Assembly (NCBI GenBank): GCA_013178165.1
Contig: JABLXG010000007.1
Location: 71,168-135,167, forward strand
DNA: 64,000 nt
Reading direction: 5' to 3'
DNA from: Anaerolineae bacterium
GTDB lineage: Bacteria > Chloroflexota > Anaerolineae > Aggregatilineales > Ch27
Each line of letters opens with the position of its first letter. Within the stretch, counting starts at the first letter, position 1. The notes beneath the pieces are model-generated. The model had not been told where the DNA came from. It searched no databases and worked only from the letters and a program-made list of their open reading frames with translations. Of this stretch, positions 42,692 to 51,602 are shown piece after piece. The position numbers and the translations under genes are program-made.

Positions 42692-45600
42692 ATGGGGCAG
42701 AAGGATTTCCTGTTCCGCGACGACCTGGTCACACTCGACCCGGAAGTCGCCGCTTTGATCGGCTTTGAGGAAGCGCGCCAGCATCACCGCCTGATCCTGA
42801 TCCCATCCGAATCCACTATCTCAGCGGCAGTCCGTAGCGCTACCGCCTCTGTCTTCCAAAACATTTATGCGGAAGGCTACCCGCTGCAGAGCACGCGCAA
42901 ACTGACCGAAGCCGAGATACTGGATTACGAAGCCCGCCTGGCGGAATATCGCCGGAATTCCGATGAGCGCTACTACAAAGGGACGGAGTACGCGGATATT
43001 GTGGAAGCGCTGGCTCGCCGCCGCGCCGCCGAACTTTTCGCCACCCCTGCCATTCCGGCGGAGAAACTGTGGGTTAATGTCCAGCCTCTCTCCGGCGCGC
43101 CGGCCAACAACGCCGTTTATTCGGCACTTGTTCAACCCGGTGAGACGGTGATGGGCATGGATCTGCTCCATGGCGGGCATCTGACGCACGGCAGCCCTGT
43201 CAACCGCAGCGGTATCTACTATCACATCGTTAGCTACGGCGTCGATCCTCAGACCGAGCGGTTGGACTATGACGCCATCCAGAAGCTGGCGGAACAACAC
43301 CGCCCCCGGCTGATCATCTGCGGTTTCACCAGCTATCCCTATGTGGCTGACTATGCCCGCTTCCGCCAGATCGCCGATTCCGTCGGCGCTTACCTGCTGG
43401 CGGATATCTCTCACATTGCCGGTCTGACCGCCGCTGGCGTCGTCCCCAGCCCGATTGGCCATGCGCATGTGGTCAGCTTCACCACCCATAAGACGATGGA
43501 CGGCCCGCGTGGAGCCGTGCTGATCACCCACGACTCTGCCATCGGCCGCAAACTGGACCGCGCCGTCTTCCCCGGCGAACAGGGCGGCCCGCACATCAAC
43601 GCGATGGCTGGGATGGCTGTTGCCTTCAAGCTGGCCCGTACAGAACAGTTCCGCCGCCTGCAGGAACAAACCATCCGCAATGCCGTCCGCCTGGCGGAGA
43701 AACTGGCCGAGCACGGCTTTCGCATCCCCTATGGCGGCACCGATTCGCATATGCTCCTGCTCGACTGCAAGAGCATCACCGGCCCGGATGGCACGCCGCT
43801 CAGTGGCGACATGGCCGCTCGTATCCTGGACCTGGCCGGGATTGTCCTCAACCGCAACACCATCCCTGGCGACAAGAGCGCCTTCAGCGCCAGCGGTCTG
43901 CGCATGGGCACCCCCTGGCTGACCCAGCGCGGCTTCCGCGAGCCGGAGATTGATCGCCTGGCGGCCATCATCAGCAATGTGTTGCACGCCTGCACACCCT
44001 TCAGTTACCTCAAGGGCAACAAACCACAACTCCGCAGCAAGGTGGACTTCGATGTCCTGCAGCAGGCAGCGCTGGACGTGCGCACCCTGGTGCACGATGT
44101 GGGCATCGACACACCTGGGCCGGATGGCATTGGCTATCCCCACGTGTACTACATCGACAGCATCCCTGACACCGGCTGGCATGTCCTGGAGATCATCGGC
44201 GAGGATGCTGAGGCTTTCCTGCAGGCAGCCACCACCAACGATGTCCTGGCCCTGGGTGATGGCGACGCCCAGGCCACTAACCTGCTGAATCCGGATGGCA
44301 CACCGATCAGCCGGGGTGTCCTCAAACGGCTCAATCGTGACACTTACCATCTCCATGTGGATCGGAATGCCGGTCGGGCTGCGGCCTGGCTGCGCTCACT
44401 CTCTGACGGCTTTGTCCGCTTTGATCCGCTCGACCTGCACGGGAAATTGCCCGGCCCGGTCATCGTACGCGAGGTGAGCCACGCCCAGCCCATCCCCGGC
44501 GTCAGCGGCGATGGCTACACCGCCGGCAAGGCGTTCTTCATCGGGGTACACGGCGAACGGTACAGCGGCCCAAAGGCGGCTCCACTACCAGCCTTTAGCT
44601 GGGAAGAACCGGCCGATCAGCCCCTGCGCAAGACCACCCTGAATGCCCTACACCGCGAGCTGGGCGCCAAGATGGTGCCTTTCGCCGGCTGGGACATGCC
44701 GGTGTGGTATTCCAGCGTGGCAGAGGAGCATCTGGCCGTCCGCAACAGCGCGGGAGTTTTTGATGTTTCCCATATGGGCGTGTGGGACATCAGCGGTCGC
44801 GGCGCGGAAGCTTTCCTCGACGCCCTGACTACCAACGATGTGCGCGCCCTGAAGCCGGGCACGGCCCATTACAACTACCTGCTGGGCGTGGATGGCGTGC
44901 CGATCGATGACATTTTCGTCTACCGCCTGGCTGCCGACCACTTTATGATCGTCGTCAACGCCTCCAATGACGACAAGGACTGGGCCTGGGTCAGTGGCCT
45001 GATTGACGGCAAATATCTGGTTGATCCAGCTAATCCCGGCGCGGTGCTGCCGGGCCGCCATGAGGTCACCCTGCGCAATCTGCGCGATCCCAGGCACGGG
45101 CCAGACATGCGCGTAGATATTGCCCTGCAGGGTCCAAGTAGCCGCGACATCCTGCTCAGCCTGCATGCCAGCGAGGCTGACCGGACCGCGATCAAGAAGC
45201 TGCCCTGGGCGGGCATCGCTCATGTCACGCTCAAAGGCTACGATGTGATCGTCACCCGCACCGGCTACACCGGCGAGCGCATCGCCTATGAGTTGTTCCT
45301 CCATCCAGATAAAGCTCCCGCTTTCTTCAAGGACCTGGTGGACAGCGGCGCCGTACCCTGCGGTCTGGCCGCGCGGGATAGCCTGCGCACGGAAGCCGGT
45401 CTGCCCCTCTACGGCCACGAACTGGCCGGCATACTAGGGCTTGGCCCGGCGGACGCTGGCTTCGGCGGCTACGTCAAGACCTGGAAGCCCTTCTTCGTGG
45501 GCAAGCGGGCCTTCCTGGAACACGAGCGAACGCGCAGCGCGATGGTCACCCGCTTCCGCCTGAATGCCAAGGGCATGCGCCCGCCGCAGCCGGGTGACCC

Positions 45601-45844
45601 GGTAGTGGAGCCACGCGGGCGGGTGATCGGCATGGTCACCAGTTGCTCGATCGACAGCGAGGGTTACCAGCTGGGGCAGGCATACATCAAGACGGACTTC
45701 CTGGAGGAAGGCACACCAATCGCCATCTACACCGGCGCCGAGAAGCTGACCCTCAGCAAGCCGTTCGGCCAGCTCCGCATTGGCGACAAGGCCCCTGTGC
45801 CCACCCCGGCCACTGTGCTCAGTCGCTTCCCCAAGCGCGAGTAG
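42692..45844 (+). CDS. Fusion of serine hydroxymethyltransferase and glycine-cleavage T protein
   Basis: 1050 residues from ATG 42692 (AAGGAG 10 bases upstream). Residues about 1-450 are a complete SHMT with the PLP Lys in FTTHKTMDGPRGAVL (K267), converting serine and THF to glycine and 5,10-methylene-THF. Residues about 455-600 are a second, partial GcvT-like folate-binding segment. Residues about 647-1050 are a complete GcvT, starting KTTLNALHRELGAKMVPFAGWDMPVWYSS, with the catalytic IDD in VPIDDIFVYRL. The matching site in the partial copy is SRG, so that copy lacks the Asp pair. GcvT releases methylene-THF and ammonia from the aminomethyl-H protein. H and P proteins are encoded at 47879-51117. 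Confidence 0.93.
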   Translation: MGQKDFLFRDDLVTLDPEVAALIGFEEARQHHRLILIPSESTISAAVRSATASVFQNIYAEGYPLQSTRKLTEAEILDYEARLAEYRRNSDERYYKGTEYADIVEALARRRAAELFATPAIPAEKLWVNVQPLSGAPANNAVYSALVQPGETVMGMDLLHGGHLTHGSPVNRSGIYYHIVSYGVDPQTERLDYDAIQKLAEQHRPRLIICGFTSYPYVADYARFRQIADSVGAYLLADISHIAGLTAAGVVPSPIGHAHVVSFTTHKTMDGPRGAVLITHDSAIGRKLDRAVFPGEQGGPHINAMAGMAVAFKLARTEQFRRLQEQTIRNAVRLAEKLAEHGFRIPYGGTDSHMLLLDCKSITGPDGTPLSGDMAARILDLAGIVLNRNTIPGDKSAFSASGLRMGTPWLTQRGFREPEIDRLAAIISNVLHACTPFSYLKGNKPQLRSKVDFDVLQQAALDVRTLVHDVGIDTPGPDGIGYPHVYYIDSIPDTGWHVLEIIGEDAEAFLQAATTNDVLALGDGDAQATNLLNPDGTPISRGVLKRLNRDTYHLHVDRNAGRAAAWLRSLSDGFVRFDPLDLHGKLPGPVIVREVSHAQPIPGVSGDGYTAGKAFFIGVHGERYSGPKAAPLPAFSWEEPADQPLRKTTLNALHRELGAKMVPFAGWDMPVWYSSVAEEHLAVRNSAGVFDVSHMGVWDISGRGAEAFLDALTTNDVRALKPGTAHYNYLLGVDGVPIDDIFVYRLAADHFMIVVNASNDDKDWAWVSGLIDGKYLVDPANPGAVLPGRHEVTLRNLRDPRHGPDMRVDIALQGPSSRDILLSLHASEADRTAIKKLPWAGIAHVTLKGYDVIVTRTGYTGERIAYELFLHPDKAPAFFKDLVDSGAVPCGLAARDSLRTEAGLPLYGHELAGILGLGPADAGFGGYVKTWKPFFVGKRAFLEHERTRSAMVTRFRLNAKGMRPPQPGDPVVEPRGRVIGMVTSCSIDSEGYQLGQAYIKTDFLEEGTPIAIYTGAEKLTLSKPFGQLRIGDKAPVPTPATVLSRFPKRE
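44198..45010 (+). repeat. Internal duplicated GcvT folate-domain segment within the fusion gene
   Basis: Protein residues 503-573 (44198-44410) and 702-773 (44795-45010) align over about 70 residues: G..AEAFL.A.TTNDV.AL, then LL..DG.PI, then a RL......V segment and AW...L.DG. Only the second copy keeps the IDD motif. It looks like a partial duplication of the GcvT N-terminal domain placed between the SHMT and GcvT parts. Confidence 0.8.
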
Positions 45845-46035
45845 CTCTTCCCGGCCACATAGAAAAGCCACGACCGGCGCTCATCCCCGAATGGGCGCCG
45901 GTTGCTGTCTGGCGCTTATCGGGTAGCCGTCCAGCATCATGTGGCGTATGATTGGCGCAACCCGAAACAGACTGGCACGACGTAATCCGTCCCAGCATGA
46001 TCCCGGTGCTGTATACCGGAGGAGCGACCTTATCT

Positions 46036-46731
46036 ATGTCTGTGACTATCCCTGCTCGTCGCCTGTTGTGGCTTTTCCTGGCTATCGCAGTTCTCTTCAG
46101 TATCCTGGGCGGGCTGGGAGAGTATTCGGGCGAGTTCATGCCGGGCGATCCGCTACGCTCGCTACGGGCATTCGACTTTGCCCGAGGCAATGTCCCAACG
46201 TGGTTCACATCGGCGGCCTTTCTGAGCTGCACGCTGTTGCTGTTGACCATTGCCGCCCACGCTCGCCACGCCAGCCACCGCGCCGCCCTGCTCTGGGGAG
46301 GGCTGGCCGTGCTGATGCTGGCCTTGTCGATCAACGAGATCTTCGCTGTCGAGCACAACACATTGCTGGACTATGCGACTCGCGCCCTGCGCCTGACCCT
46401 GAGGACTGATGGCCTGACCGTCCTCGTCGTGATCAGCGGGGTAGTGAGCGTAGCAGGTATGGCGCTGTACTCCCGCCTGTTCCTCAGTCTTCCCGCCGGA
46501 ACTCGGCGCGCCTTCCTGGTGGCGGGCGCTGTTTATCTGGGCGGCGCGATCGGACTGCAGATGGTCGGAACCCTGATCGGACGCCAGCCGGGTGGCAATC
46601 CCCTGCTTCAGCTGGTGGTCAGCAACATCGAGGAGCTATGCGAGATCGCCGGGGTTCTGATCTTCCTGTACGGGCTGCTGACTTTTATCGAACAGTGTAT
46701 CGGCCCGATCACACTGACTGTCAGGCAGTAG
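46036..46731 (+). CDS. Multi-TM membrane protein of unknown function
   Basis: 231 residues from ATG 46036 (GGAGCGACC upstream). About six hydrophobic segments are seen (for example LLWLFLAIAVLFSILGGL, TSAAFLSCTLLLLTIAA, AALLWGGLAVLMLALSI, LTVLVVISGVVSVAGMALYSRLFL, FLVAGAVYLGGAIGLQMV, and EIAGVLIFLYGLLTFI). I recognise no family. Its stop codon overlaps the convergent glycosyltransferase-like gene by 11 bases. Between the fusion gene and this start (45845-46035) only a weak GCGCC/GGCGC-type hairpin near 45874-45900 is visible. Confidence 0.75.
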   Translation: MSVTIPARRLLWLFLAIAVLFSILGGLGEYSGEFMPGDPLRSLRAFDFARGNVPTWFTSAAFLSCTLLLLTIAAHARHASHRAALLWGGLAVLMLALSINEIFAVEHNTLLDYATRALRLTLRTDGLTVLVVISGVVSVAGMALYSRLFLSLPAGTRRAFLVAGAVYLGGAIGLQMVGTLIGRQPGGNPLLQLVVSNIEELCEIAGVLIFLYGLLTFIEQCIGPITLTVRQ

Positions 46732-47755
46732 TGGCACGCATGCTTTCGACGCGCCACAGCCGCTCGACAAGCAGAACAAGTGGAACGAATATGCTCAGAC
46801 TGAAGGTTCCAGCCAAAAACGCGAAGACCCATGCCGCTACACCGCCCACCAGCGCCACGCCGATCCGCCGCCGGTCACTGAGCAGGCACGGCAACAGGAA
46901 AATCAGGTCATAGGCATTCAGCAGAGGATTACTCAGGGCAAAAACCAGCACCCAGTCATAGAACACCATTCTGCCGCGCCGCCGCTTGAGCGCCAAGAAG
47001 ATCAACCCGGCGGCCAGCAGGCATCCCGCCCACCCGATCAGCGGCGGCAGCCCCAGCCGATCCGCAACCAGATACAGGCTAGCCCGGCCTATCGTGCTGT
47101 CATCTGCACGCCCGCCGAGAGCTACCGCCAGCCAAGCCAGCGGCCAGTCTGGCCGCAACACGAACGCAGGGACACTAAGCAGCAGCACGCCAGCCAACCA
47201 GCCTGCATATGCCCGCCATTGTCCGCGCCAACGCACGGCCAGCCAGACCCATGCCAGTGCAGCCACATGTGGCTTGAACACTCCGAGTGCCGCCAGTAAA
47301 CCGTGCCAGAAGGTAGCCCGATCACCCTGCGTGGTCCGTTCCGCCAGCCAGTACTGTGGCAAAAGCAACCACGTACTTTGACCCAGAATCAGTTGATCAC
47401 CCAGCGGCGGGATCAGCAAGGCCGCTGCTCGCCCCCGAGCCATCCACAGTCCCAGCGTTACCGGCGCCGTCATCCACAGCAGCCGTAGCAGCGGCTCCGC
47501 ATATCGTGCTGGCAGACACAAAGCAGTGTAGAGCGGCGCCGGGTAATAAACCCGCCCGGCATCCCCATAGCGGAAGTACTCCGGGTGGAAACAGAAACGC
47601 TCTGCGGCGCTCACAAACAGACCATAGTCATACGGCACACGCCCTACAGCTAGGGAAACCAGAGCAAAGGCCAGCGTCGCACCGATCAACAACGCTGCCA
47701 GCACCATATTGATCCACCACAACCAGCCTTGCGGCGGCTTGAAGCGATCAGGCAT
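46721..47755 (-). CDS. Membrane glycosyltransferase-like protein (GT87/DUF2029 type)
   Basis: 344 residues from ATG 47755 (alternative 47764). About nine hydrophobic segments follow a short N-terminus. An N-terminal loop has VGRVPYDYGLFVSAAERFCFHPEYF and YYPAPLYTALCLPARYAEPLLRLLW, close to the polyprenyl-phosphate-mannose-dependent GT87 (DUF2029) pattern of an Asp near the first outer loop followed by YPP.. . Probably an integral membrane glycosyltransferase of GT-C type; donor and acceptor unknown. It starts behind the gcvPB terminator and overlaps the convergent membrane-protein gene by 11 bases. Confidence 0.72.
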   Translation of the reverse strand: MPDRFKPPQGWLWWINMVLAALLIGATLAFALVSLAVGRVPYDYGLFVSAAERFCFHPEYFRYGDAGRVYYPAPLYTALCLPARYAEPLLRLLWMTAPVTLGLWMARGRAAALLIPPLGDQLILGQSTWLLLPQYWLAERTTQGDRATFWHGLLAALGVFKPHVAALAWVWLAVRWRGQWRAYAGWLAGVLLLSVPAFVLRPDWPLAWLAVALGGRADDSTIGRASLYLVADRLGLPPLIGWAGCLLAAGLIFLALKRRRGRMVFYDWVLVFALSNPLLNAYDLIFLLPCLLSDRRRIGVALVGGVAAWVFAFLAGTFSLSIFVPLVLLVERLWRVESMRATTA

Positions 47756-47820
47756 GGCGCACATTTCACCATACAAAGGCAGGATATACCGGCATTGTAG
47801 AGGTGATGCCCTGCGCACGC

Positions 47821-47856
47821 AAAAACAAACGCCCTTCCCGGCTTCCAGGAAGGGCG
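47821..47856 (-). terminator. Intrinsic terminator of the gcvH-gcvPA-gcvPB operon
   Basis: Minus strand: stem CGCCCTTCC/GGAAGGGCG (47830-47856, 9-base loop) followed by TTTGTTTTT (47821-47829), starting 22 bases after the gcvPB stop codon. Confidence 0.9.
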
Positions 47857-47878
47857 TCCGCGCCTTCAAACAGAATCA

Positions 47879-49381
47879 TCAGGCTGATTGAGTACTGAGT
47901 GTCGGCGGCTGTTCCGCCCAGTCAGGGATAGGCACGCAGCAGAGCACCAGTTGTTTGGCCGCCAGTACTTCATCAACGCGGCCCACCGGTGTGATATGCG
48001 GTGCCTCGTGGAGCAAATCGGGATTCTCGTGCGCTTCTCTGGCGATCGTCTTGAGCGTTTCGGCGAAGGCATCGAGTGTTTCTTTGCTCTCAGTCTCGGT
48101 CGGCTCGATCATCAACGCTTCAGGCACGATCAGCGGGAAGTAGTTGGTCGGCGGATGGTAGCCGTAATCCATCAGGCGCTTGGAGATGTCCAGCGCATGG
48201 ACATCCGGCGCATCCTTCCAGCGGCCCTCCATCACAAACTCATGCCCGCAGAAACGGTCGTAGGGCACATGGTACGTGTCACGCAACAGCGCCAGCACAT
48301 AGTTGGCATTCAGCACCGCATGGTAGGAAACATCGCGGAGGCCAGGGCCGCCATTTTCCCGGATGTACGTGTAGGCCCGGACGAGCATCCCGAAGTTGCC
48401 GTGGAACGCCTTAATACGCCCGATGCTCTTCTCCGGCATATGCCAGCCGTAGAGCGGTGGCTGTTCGTCATCGCCAGGCTCGATCTCAGTCACGATTGGC
48501 CCCGGCAGGAATGGCAGCAATTTCTCATTGCAGGCCACCGGCCCGCTGCCCGGCCCACCGCCGCCGTGCGGCGTGGAGAACGTCTTGTGCAGGTTGTAGT
48601 GCATCACATCGAAGCCGATCTCACCCGGCTTGAGCACACCCATCATGGCGTTCATGTTGGCGCCGTCCATGTACATCAGGCCGCCGCAGGCATGCACCGC
48701 CTCGATCACCTCCAGCATGTGCCTTTCAAAGAGGCCAAGTGTGCTGGGCACAGTGATCATCATGCCAGCCACGGTATCGTCGCAGGCCGCCCGCAGCGCT
48801 GCCAGATCAACGTCGCCATTCTCATCAGATGGGAGTTCCACTACCTCCAGGCCAGCCATGGAAGTCGTCGCCGGGTTGGTGCCATGAGCGCTGTTGGGCA
48901 CAAGGATTTTGGTGCGCTTGCTATCCCCACGATCCAGATGGTACTTACGAATCATGAGAATGCCGCTGAATTCTCCCTGTGCGCCAGCGGCAGGCTGCAG
49001 GCTGACCCCCTTCATCCCACTGATCTCGGCCAGCCAGGTCTGCAGGTAGTACATCAGCATCAGCGCACCCTGCGTTTCGTTGATGCCCAATCGCGGGTGT
49101 AACCCGGCAAAGCCTGGCAAGCGCGCTGCATCCTCATTGACCTTAGGGTTGTACTTCATCGTGCAGGAGCCGAGCGGGTAGAAGCCTTTGTCCACACCGT
49201 AGTTGAGGTGGCTCAGCCGCACATAATGGCGGATCACATCCACCTCACTGACTTCCGGCAAGTCAAGTTCCGCGCGGAGCAGTTCCTGAGGCAGGTCAGT
49301 CGTCGGGACATCCACCTCCGGCAAGCGCACGCCGCAACGGCCCGGCACGCTGATCTCGTAAATGAGCGGTTCGAGCTTCAT
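47879..49381 (-). CDS. gcvPB: Glycine dehydrogenase (decarboxylating) subunit 2
   Basis: 500 residues, the C-terminal half of P protein when it is split into two chains. The PLP-binding Lys lies in VMHYNLHKTFSTPHGGGGPGSGPV. It forms a heterotetramer with GcvPA, decarboxylates glycine and passes the aminomethyl group to lipoylated GcvH. The N-terminus (LIYEISVPGRCGVRLPEVDVP) matches family starts. The start ATG overlaps the gcvPA stop by four bases (ATGA), so translation is coupled. Last gene of the riboswitch-controlled operon. Confidence 0.96.
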   Translation of the reverse strand: MKLEPLIYEISVPGRCGVRLPEVDVPTTDLPQELLRAELDLPEVSEVDVIRHYVRLSHLNYGVDKGFYPLGSCTMKYNPKVNEDAARLPGFAGLHPRLGINETQGALMLMYYLQTWLAEISGMKGVSLQPAAGAQGEFSGILMIRKYHLDRGDSKRTKILVPNSAHGTNPATTSMAGLEVVELPSDENGDVDLAALRAACDDTVAGMMITVPSTLGLFERHMLEVIEAVHACGGLMYMDGANMNAMMGVLKPGEIGFDVMHYNLHKTFSTPHGGGGPGSGPVACNEKLLPFLPGPIVTEIEPGDDEQPPLYGWHMPEKSIGRIKAFHGNFGMLVRAYTYIRENGGPGLRDVSYHAVLNANYVLALLRDTYHVPYDRFCGHEFVMEGRWKDAPDVHALDISKRLMDYGYHPPTNYFPLIVPEALMIEPTETESKETLDAFAETLKTIAREAHENPDLLHEAPHITPVGRVDEVLAAKQLVLCCVPIPDWAEQPPTLSTQSA

Positions 49382-50718
49382 GAGGCGATCTCCTCCAGCG
49401 CGGCAACCAGCGCGTCAATCTCTTCGCGGGTATTCATCTCGGTCACGGCGATCAGCATGGTATTGGCCCGGTCAGGATAGTCCTGCGCCAGGTCATAGCC
49501 GCCGATGATGCCGTAATCTTCCAGCAACCGGGCGTTGATCTCCGCCACCGGTCTGGGACACCGAACCATGAACTCCTTGAAGAAGGGTTTGCTCCAGTCC
49601 ACGCTGAAGCCCGGTAGCTTGTCGATCTCCCTGGCGGCATAGTGCGATTTCTGGTAGCACAGGTTAGCGACCGTCTTCAGCCCACACTTACCCATTAGCG
49701 ACAGATAGATGCCCGCCGCCAGCGCCATCAGCCCCTGGTTAGTACAGATGTTGCTCGTTGCCTTTTCCCGGCGGATGTCCTGTTCGCGTGGGCGGAGGGT
49801 CATCACAAAGGCGCGCTGGCCGCGGTTGTCCCGCGTCTCGCCGATGATGCGCCCCGAAATCTTACGCACCAGTTGCTTGGTGCAGGCAAAGTAGCCCAGG
49901 TACGGTCCGCCAAAGCTGAGCGGGATGCCCAGCGGCTGGCCCTCGCCCACCGCCATATCCGCGCCAAGTTCGCCGGGACTCTTGAACAGCCCCAGCATGA
50001 TCGGGTCCGCGACCAGCGTCAGCAGAACCTTCTGGTTGTGCAGGCTGTCCGCCAGCCCGGTGAAGTCTTCAATCTGCCCGAAGAAGTTGGGGTACGCGAC
50101 CGCCAGCATCGCCGTCTGATCGTCAACCAGGCCGAGCAGTTCAGCCGGTGTGCGCACCCTGTCATCGCCGACAAAGGTGACATCCTGGCCCTGCAGGTAG
50201 GTGCGGACGACCTCCCGATATTGCGGATTGATTCCGGCGCTGAGCACAACCTTGCGCCGCTTGCCACGCGCCTCATTGATAGCGACAATGATTGCCTCAG
50301 CCAGGCTGGTTGCGCCGTCATAGTGGCTGGCGTTGGCGGCTTCCATGCCCGTCAGGGCGCATAGCATGCTCTGGTATTCGAAGATCGCCTGGAGCGTACC
50401 CTGGCTGACCTCCGGCTGGTAAGGCGTGTAGGCAGTGTAGAACTCCCCGCGCAGCAGGATGTGATTGATCGCGCTGGGGATGAAGTGATGGTACGCCCCG
50501 GCGCCAAGAAAGAGCGAAAAGTCCTGCACGCTGGCATTGGCGGCCTGCAGGCCATACAGCTCGGATAGCACCTCCATCTCGCTCAAAGGCTCAGGCAGTG
50601 CCAGGTGTGGAAAGCGATACTGTTCTGGCACAGCGTCAAACAGTTCCTCAATGGACTCAACGCCGATCGCCGCCAGCATCGCCCGGCGGTCGGCATCGGT
50701 ATGAGGGAGGTAGCTCAT
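49378..50718 (-). CDS. gcvPA: Glycine dehydrogenase (decarboxylating) subunit 1
   Basis: 446 residues, the N-terminal half of a split P protein. Typical segments are MSYLPHTDADRRAMLAAIGVESIEELFD, SLFLGAGAYHHFIPSAINHILLRGEFYTAYTPYQPEVSQGTLQAIFEYQSM and TGMEAANASHYDGATSLAEA. It works with GcvPB. It lies 9 bases after gcvH and overlaps gcvPB by four bases. The two-chain P protein is common in Gram-positive and Chloroflexota-like bacteria. Confidence 0.96.
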   Translation of the reverse strand: MSYLPHTDADRRAMLAAIGVESIEELFDAVPEQYRFPHLALPEPLSEMEVLSELYGLQAANASVQDFSLFLGAGAYHHFIPSAINHILLRGEFYTAYTPYQPEVSQGTLQAIFEYQSMLCALTGMEAANASHYDGATSLAEAIIVAINEARGKRRKVVLSAGINPQYREVVRTYLQGQDVTFVGDDRVRTPAELLGLVDDQTAMLAVAYPNFFGQIEDFTGLADSLHNQKVLLTLVADPIMLGLFKSPGELGADMAVGEGQPLGIPLSFGGPYLGYFACTKQLVRKISGRIIGETRDNRGQRAFVMTLRPREQDIRREKATSNICTNQGLMALAAGIYLSLMGKCGLKTVANLCYQKSHYAAREIDKLPGFSVDWSKPFFKEFMVRCPRPVAEINARLLEDYGIIGGYDLAQDYPDRANTMLIAVTEMNTREEIDALVAALEEIAS

Positions 50719-50727
50719 GGTCGCATC

Positions 50728-51117
50728 CTATTCACGCTCTGCGCAGTACTTTTCGTAGGCGTCGGCGTCCAGCAGATCATTCAGTTCGGCAGGGTTGCTG
50801 ATGGCAATCTTGATGAACCAGCCGGCGCCATAGGGATCGCTGTTGACCGTCTCCGGCGCATCCTGCAGCGCCTCGTTGATCTCAGTGACGGTACCGCTAA
50901 CCGGCATGTGCATATCCGACGCCGCCTTGACGGACTCCACCGACCCGAAAGATTCGCCTTTGGCGAATGTGGCGCCCACGTCAGGTAATTCAACGTAAAC
51001 GATATCGTTCAGAGCATCCTGGGCGTAATCGGTCAGGCCGATCACCCCCACGCTGCCTTCCACCCGAATCCATTCATCAGTCTGGGTGTACTTCAGTCCC
51101 TGTTCCACCTTGCTCAT
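50728..51117 (-). CDS. gcvH: Glycine cleavage system H protein
   Basis: 129 residues. The lipoyl-accepting Lys is in SFGSVESVKAASDMHMPVSG, preceded by the IGLTDYAQDALNDIVYVELPDVG core. It shuttles the aminomethyl group from the P to the T protein, here the C-terminal part of the 42692 fusion, and hands electrons to an L protein not seen in the window. AAAGGACC precedes the ATG. First gene after the glycine riboswitch. Confidence 0.97.
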   Translation of the reverse strand: MSKVEQGLKYTQTDEWIRVEGSVGVIGLTDYAQDALNDIVYVELPDVGATFAKGESFGSVESVKAASDMHMPVSGTVTEINEALQDAPETVNSDPYGAGWFIKIAISNPAELNDLLDADAYEKYCAERE

Positions 51118-51170
51118 TGTCCAGCGGTCCTTTCGCTACAAACGGTCAGGTATGAAGAAACGGACGCACC

Positions 51171-51205
51171 AAGCAAAGACGCGCAGCGCCACAACGCTGC
51201 GCGTC
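51171..51205 (-). terminator. Terminator-like hairpin of the glycine riboswitch expression platform
   Basis: Minus strand: an 11-bp stem GACGCGCAGCG/CGCTGCGCGTC (51178-51205, 6-base loop) followed by TTTGCTT. It lies immediately after the second aptamer and about 60 bases before gcvH, so it is the likely switching element. The T run is short. Confidence 0.75.
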
Positions 51206-51420
51206 TCCTGTCATTGAACCTGAGAGATTCGCCCGCACCGGCGGGTAACCGCACCGCCGCGCCGGGCTTGCCCCTTCGGCGCACAACCGCCAGGCAGTCT
51301 GTGCTTTCCAGGATGCTCAACCTGCGGGTCTCTGGTACCTGAGAGTTTCACCAGCGGATCAGCCAGGCCGCCAGCTTGCCCCTTCGGCGCTCCCGGACCG
51401 GGAGTCTCTCCCCGGCAGGT
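51206..51420 (-). promoter_or_regulatory. Tandem glycine riboswitch upstream of gcvH-gcvPA-gcvPB
   Basis: Two adjacent glycine aptamers, 5' to 3' on the minus strand. Aptamer 1 (about 51415-51330) runs from GGGGAGAGACTCC through GCGCCGAAGGGGCAAGC to GAAACTCTCAGGTACCAGAGACC. Aptamer 2 (about 51320-51210) contains GGAAAGCACAGACTGCC, a second GCGCCGAAGGGGCAAGC and GAATCTCTCAGGTTCAATGACAGGAGAC. Both carry the hallmark GCCGAAGG...GCAA and CTCTCAGG elements. In known cases glycine binding raises expression of the cleavage genes. Confidence 0.96.
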
Positions 51421-51536
51421 GGCCAGTGATTATCCAGTTGTTATCCGAATTGTACAGGATGCCCAGCCACCGGGCAACAGAATCGCCGTCCCTTCCCATC
51501 CCTTTCCTCCCGCTGCACAGCACCACGGCAAGCACA

Positions 51537-51566
51537 TTGTCAAGCGCCCCCACCTGCGGCTATAAT
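51537..51566 (+). promoter_or_regulatory. Promoter of tgt
   Basis: -35 TTGTCA (51537-51542), 18-base spacer, -10 TATAAT (51561-51566), 36 bases before the tgt ATG. It diverges from the riboswitch operon; the matching minus-strand promoter should lie near 51430-51480 but was not pinned down. Confidence 0.7.
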
Positions 51567-51602
51567 CGGCGGCTGGATTCCTGGAAGGCTGCGGTTTTAT
51601 CC

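Noticed and set aside
42821-44356. Long minus-strand open frame (511 codons) opposite the GlyA part of the fusion
   Set aside because: Antisense shadow of a well-supported SHMT in high-GC sequence.
45874-45900. Hairpin after the GlyA-GcvT fusion as a strong terminator
   Set aside because: Stem CCGGCGC/GCGCCGG has a long loop and only TTGCT after it, so termination is uncertain and it is not listed.
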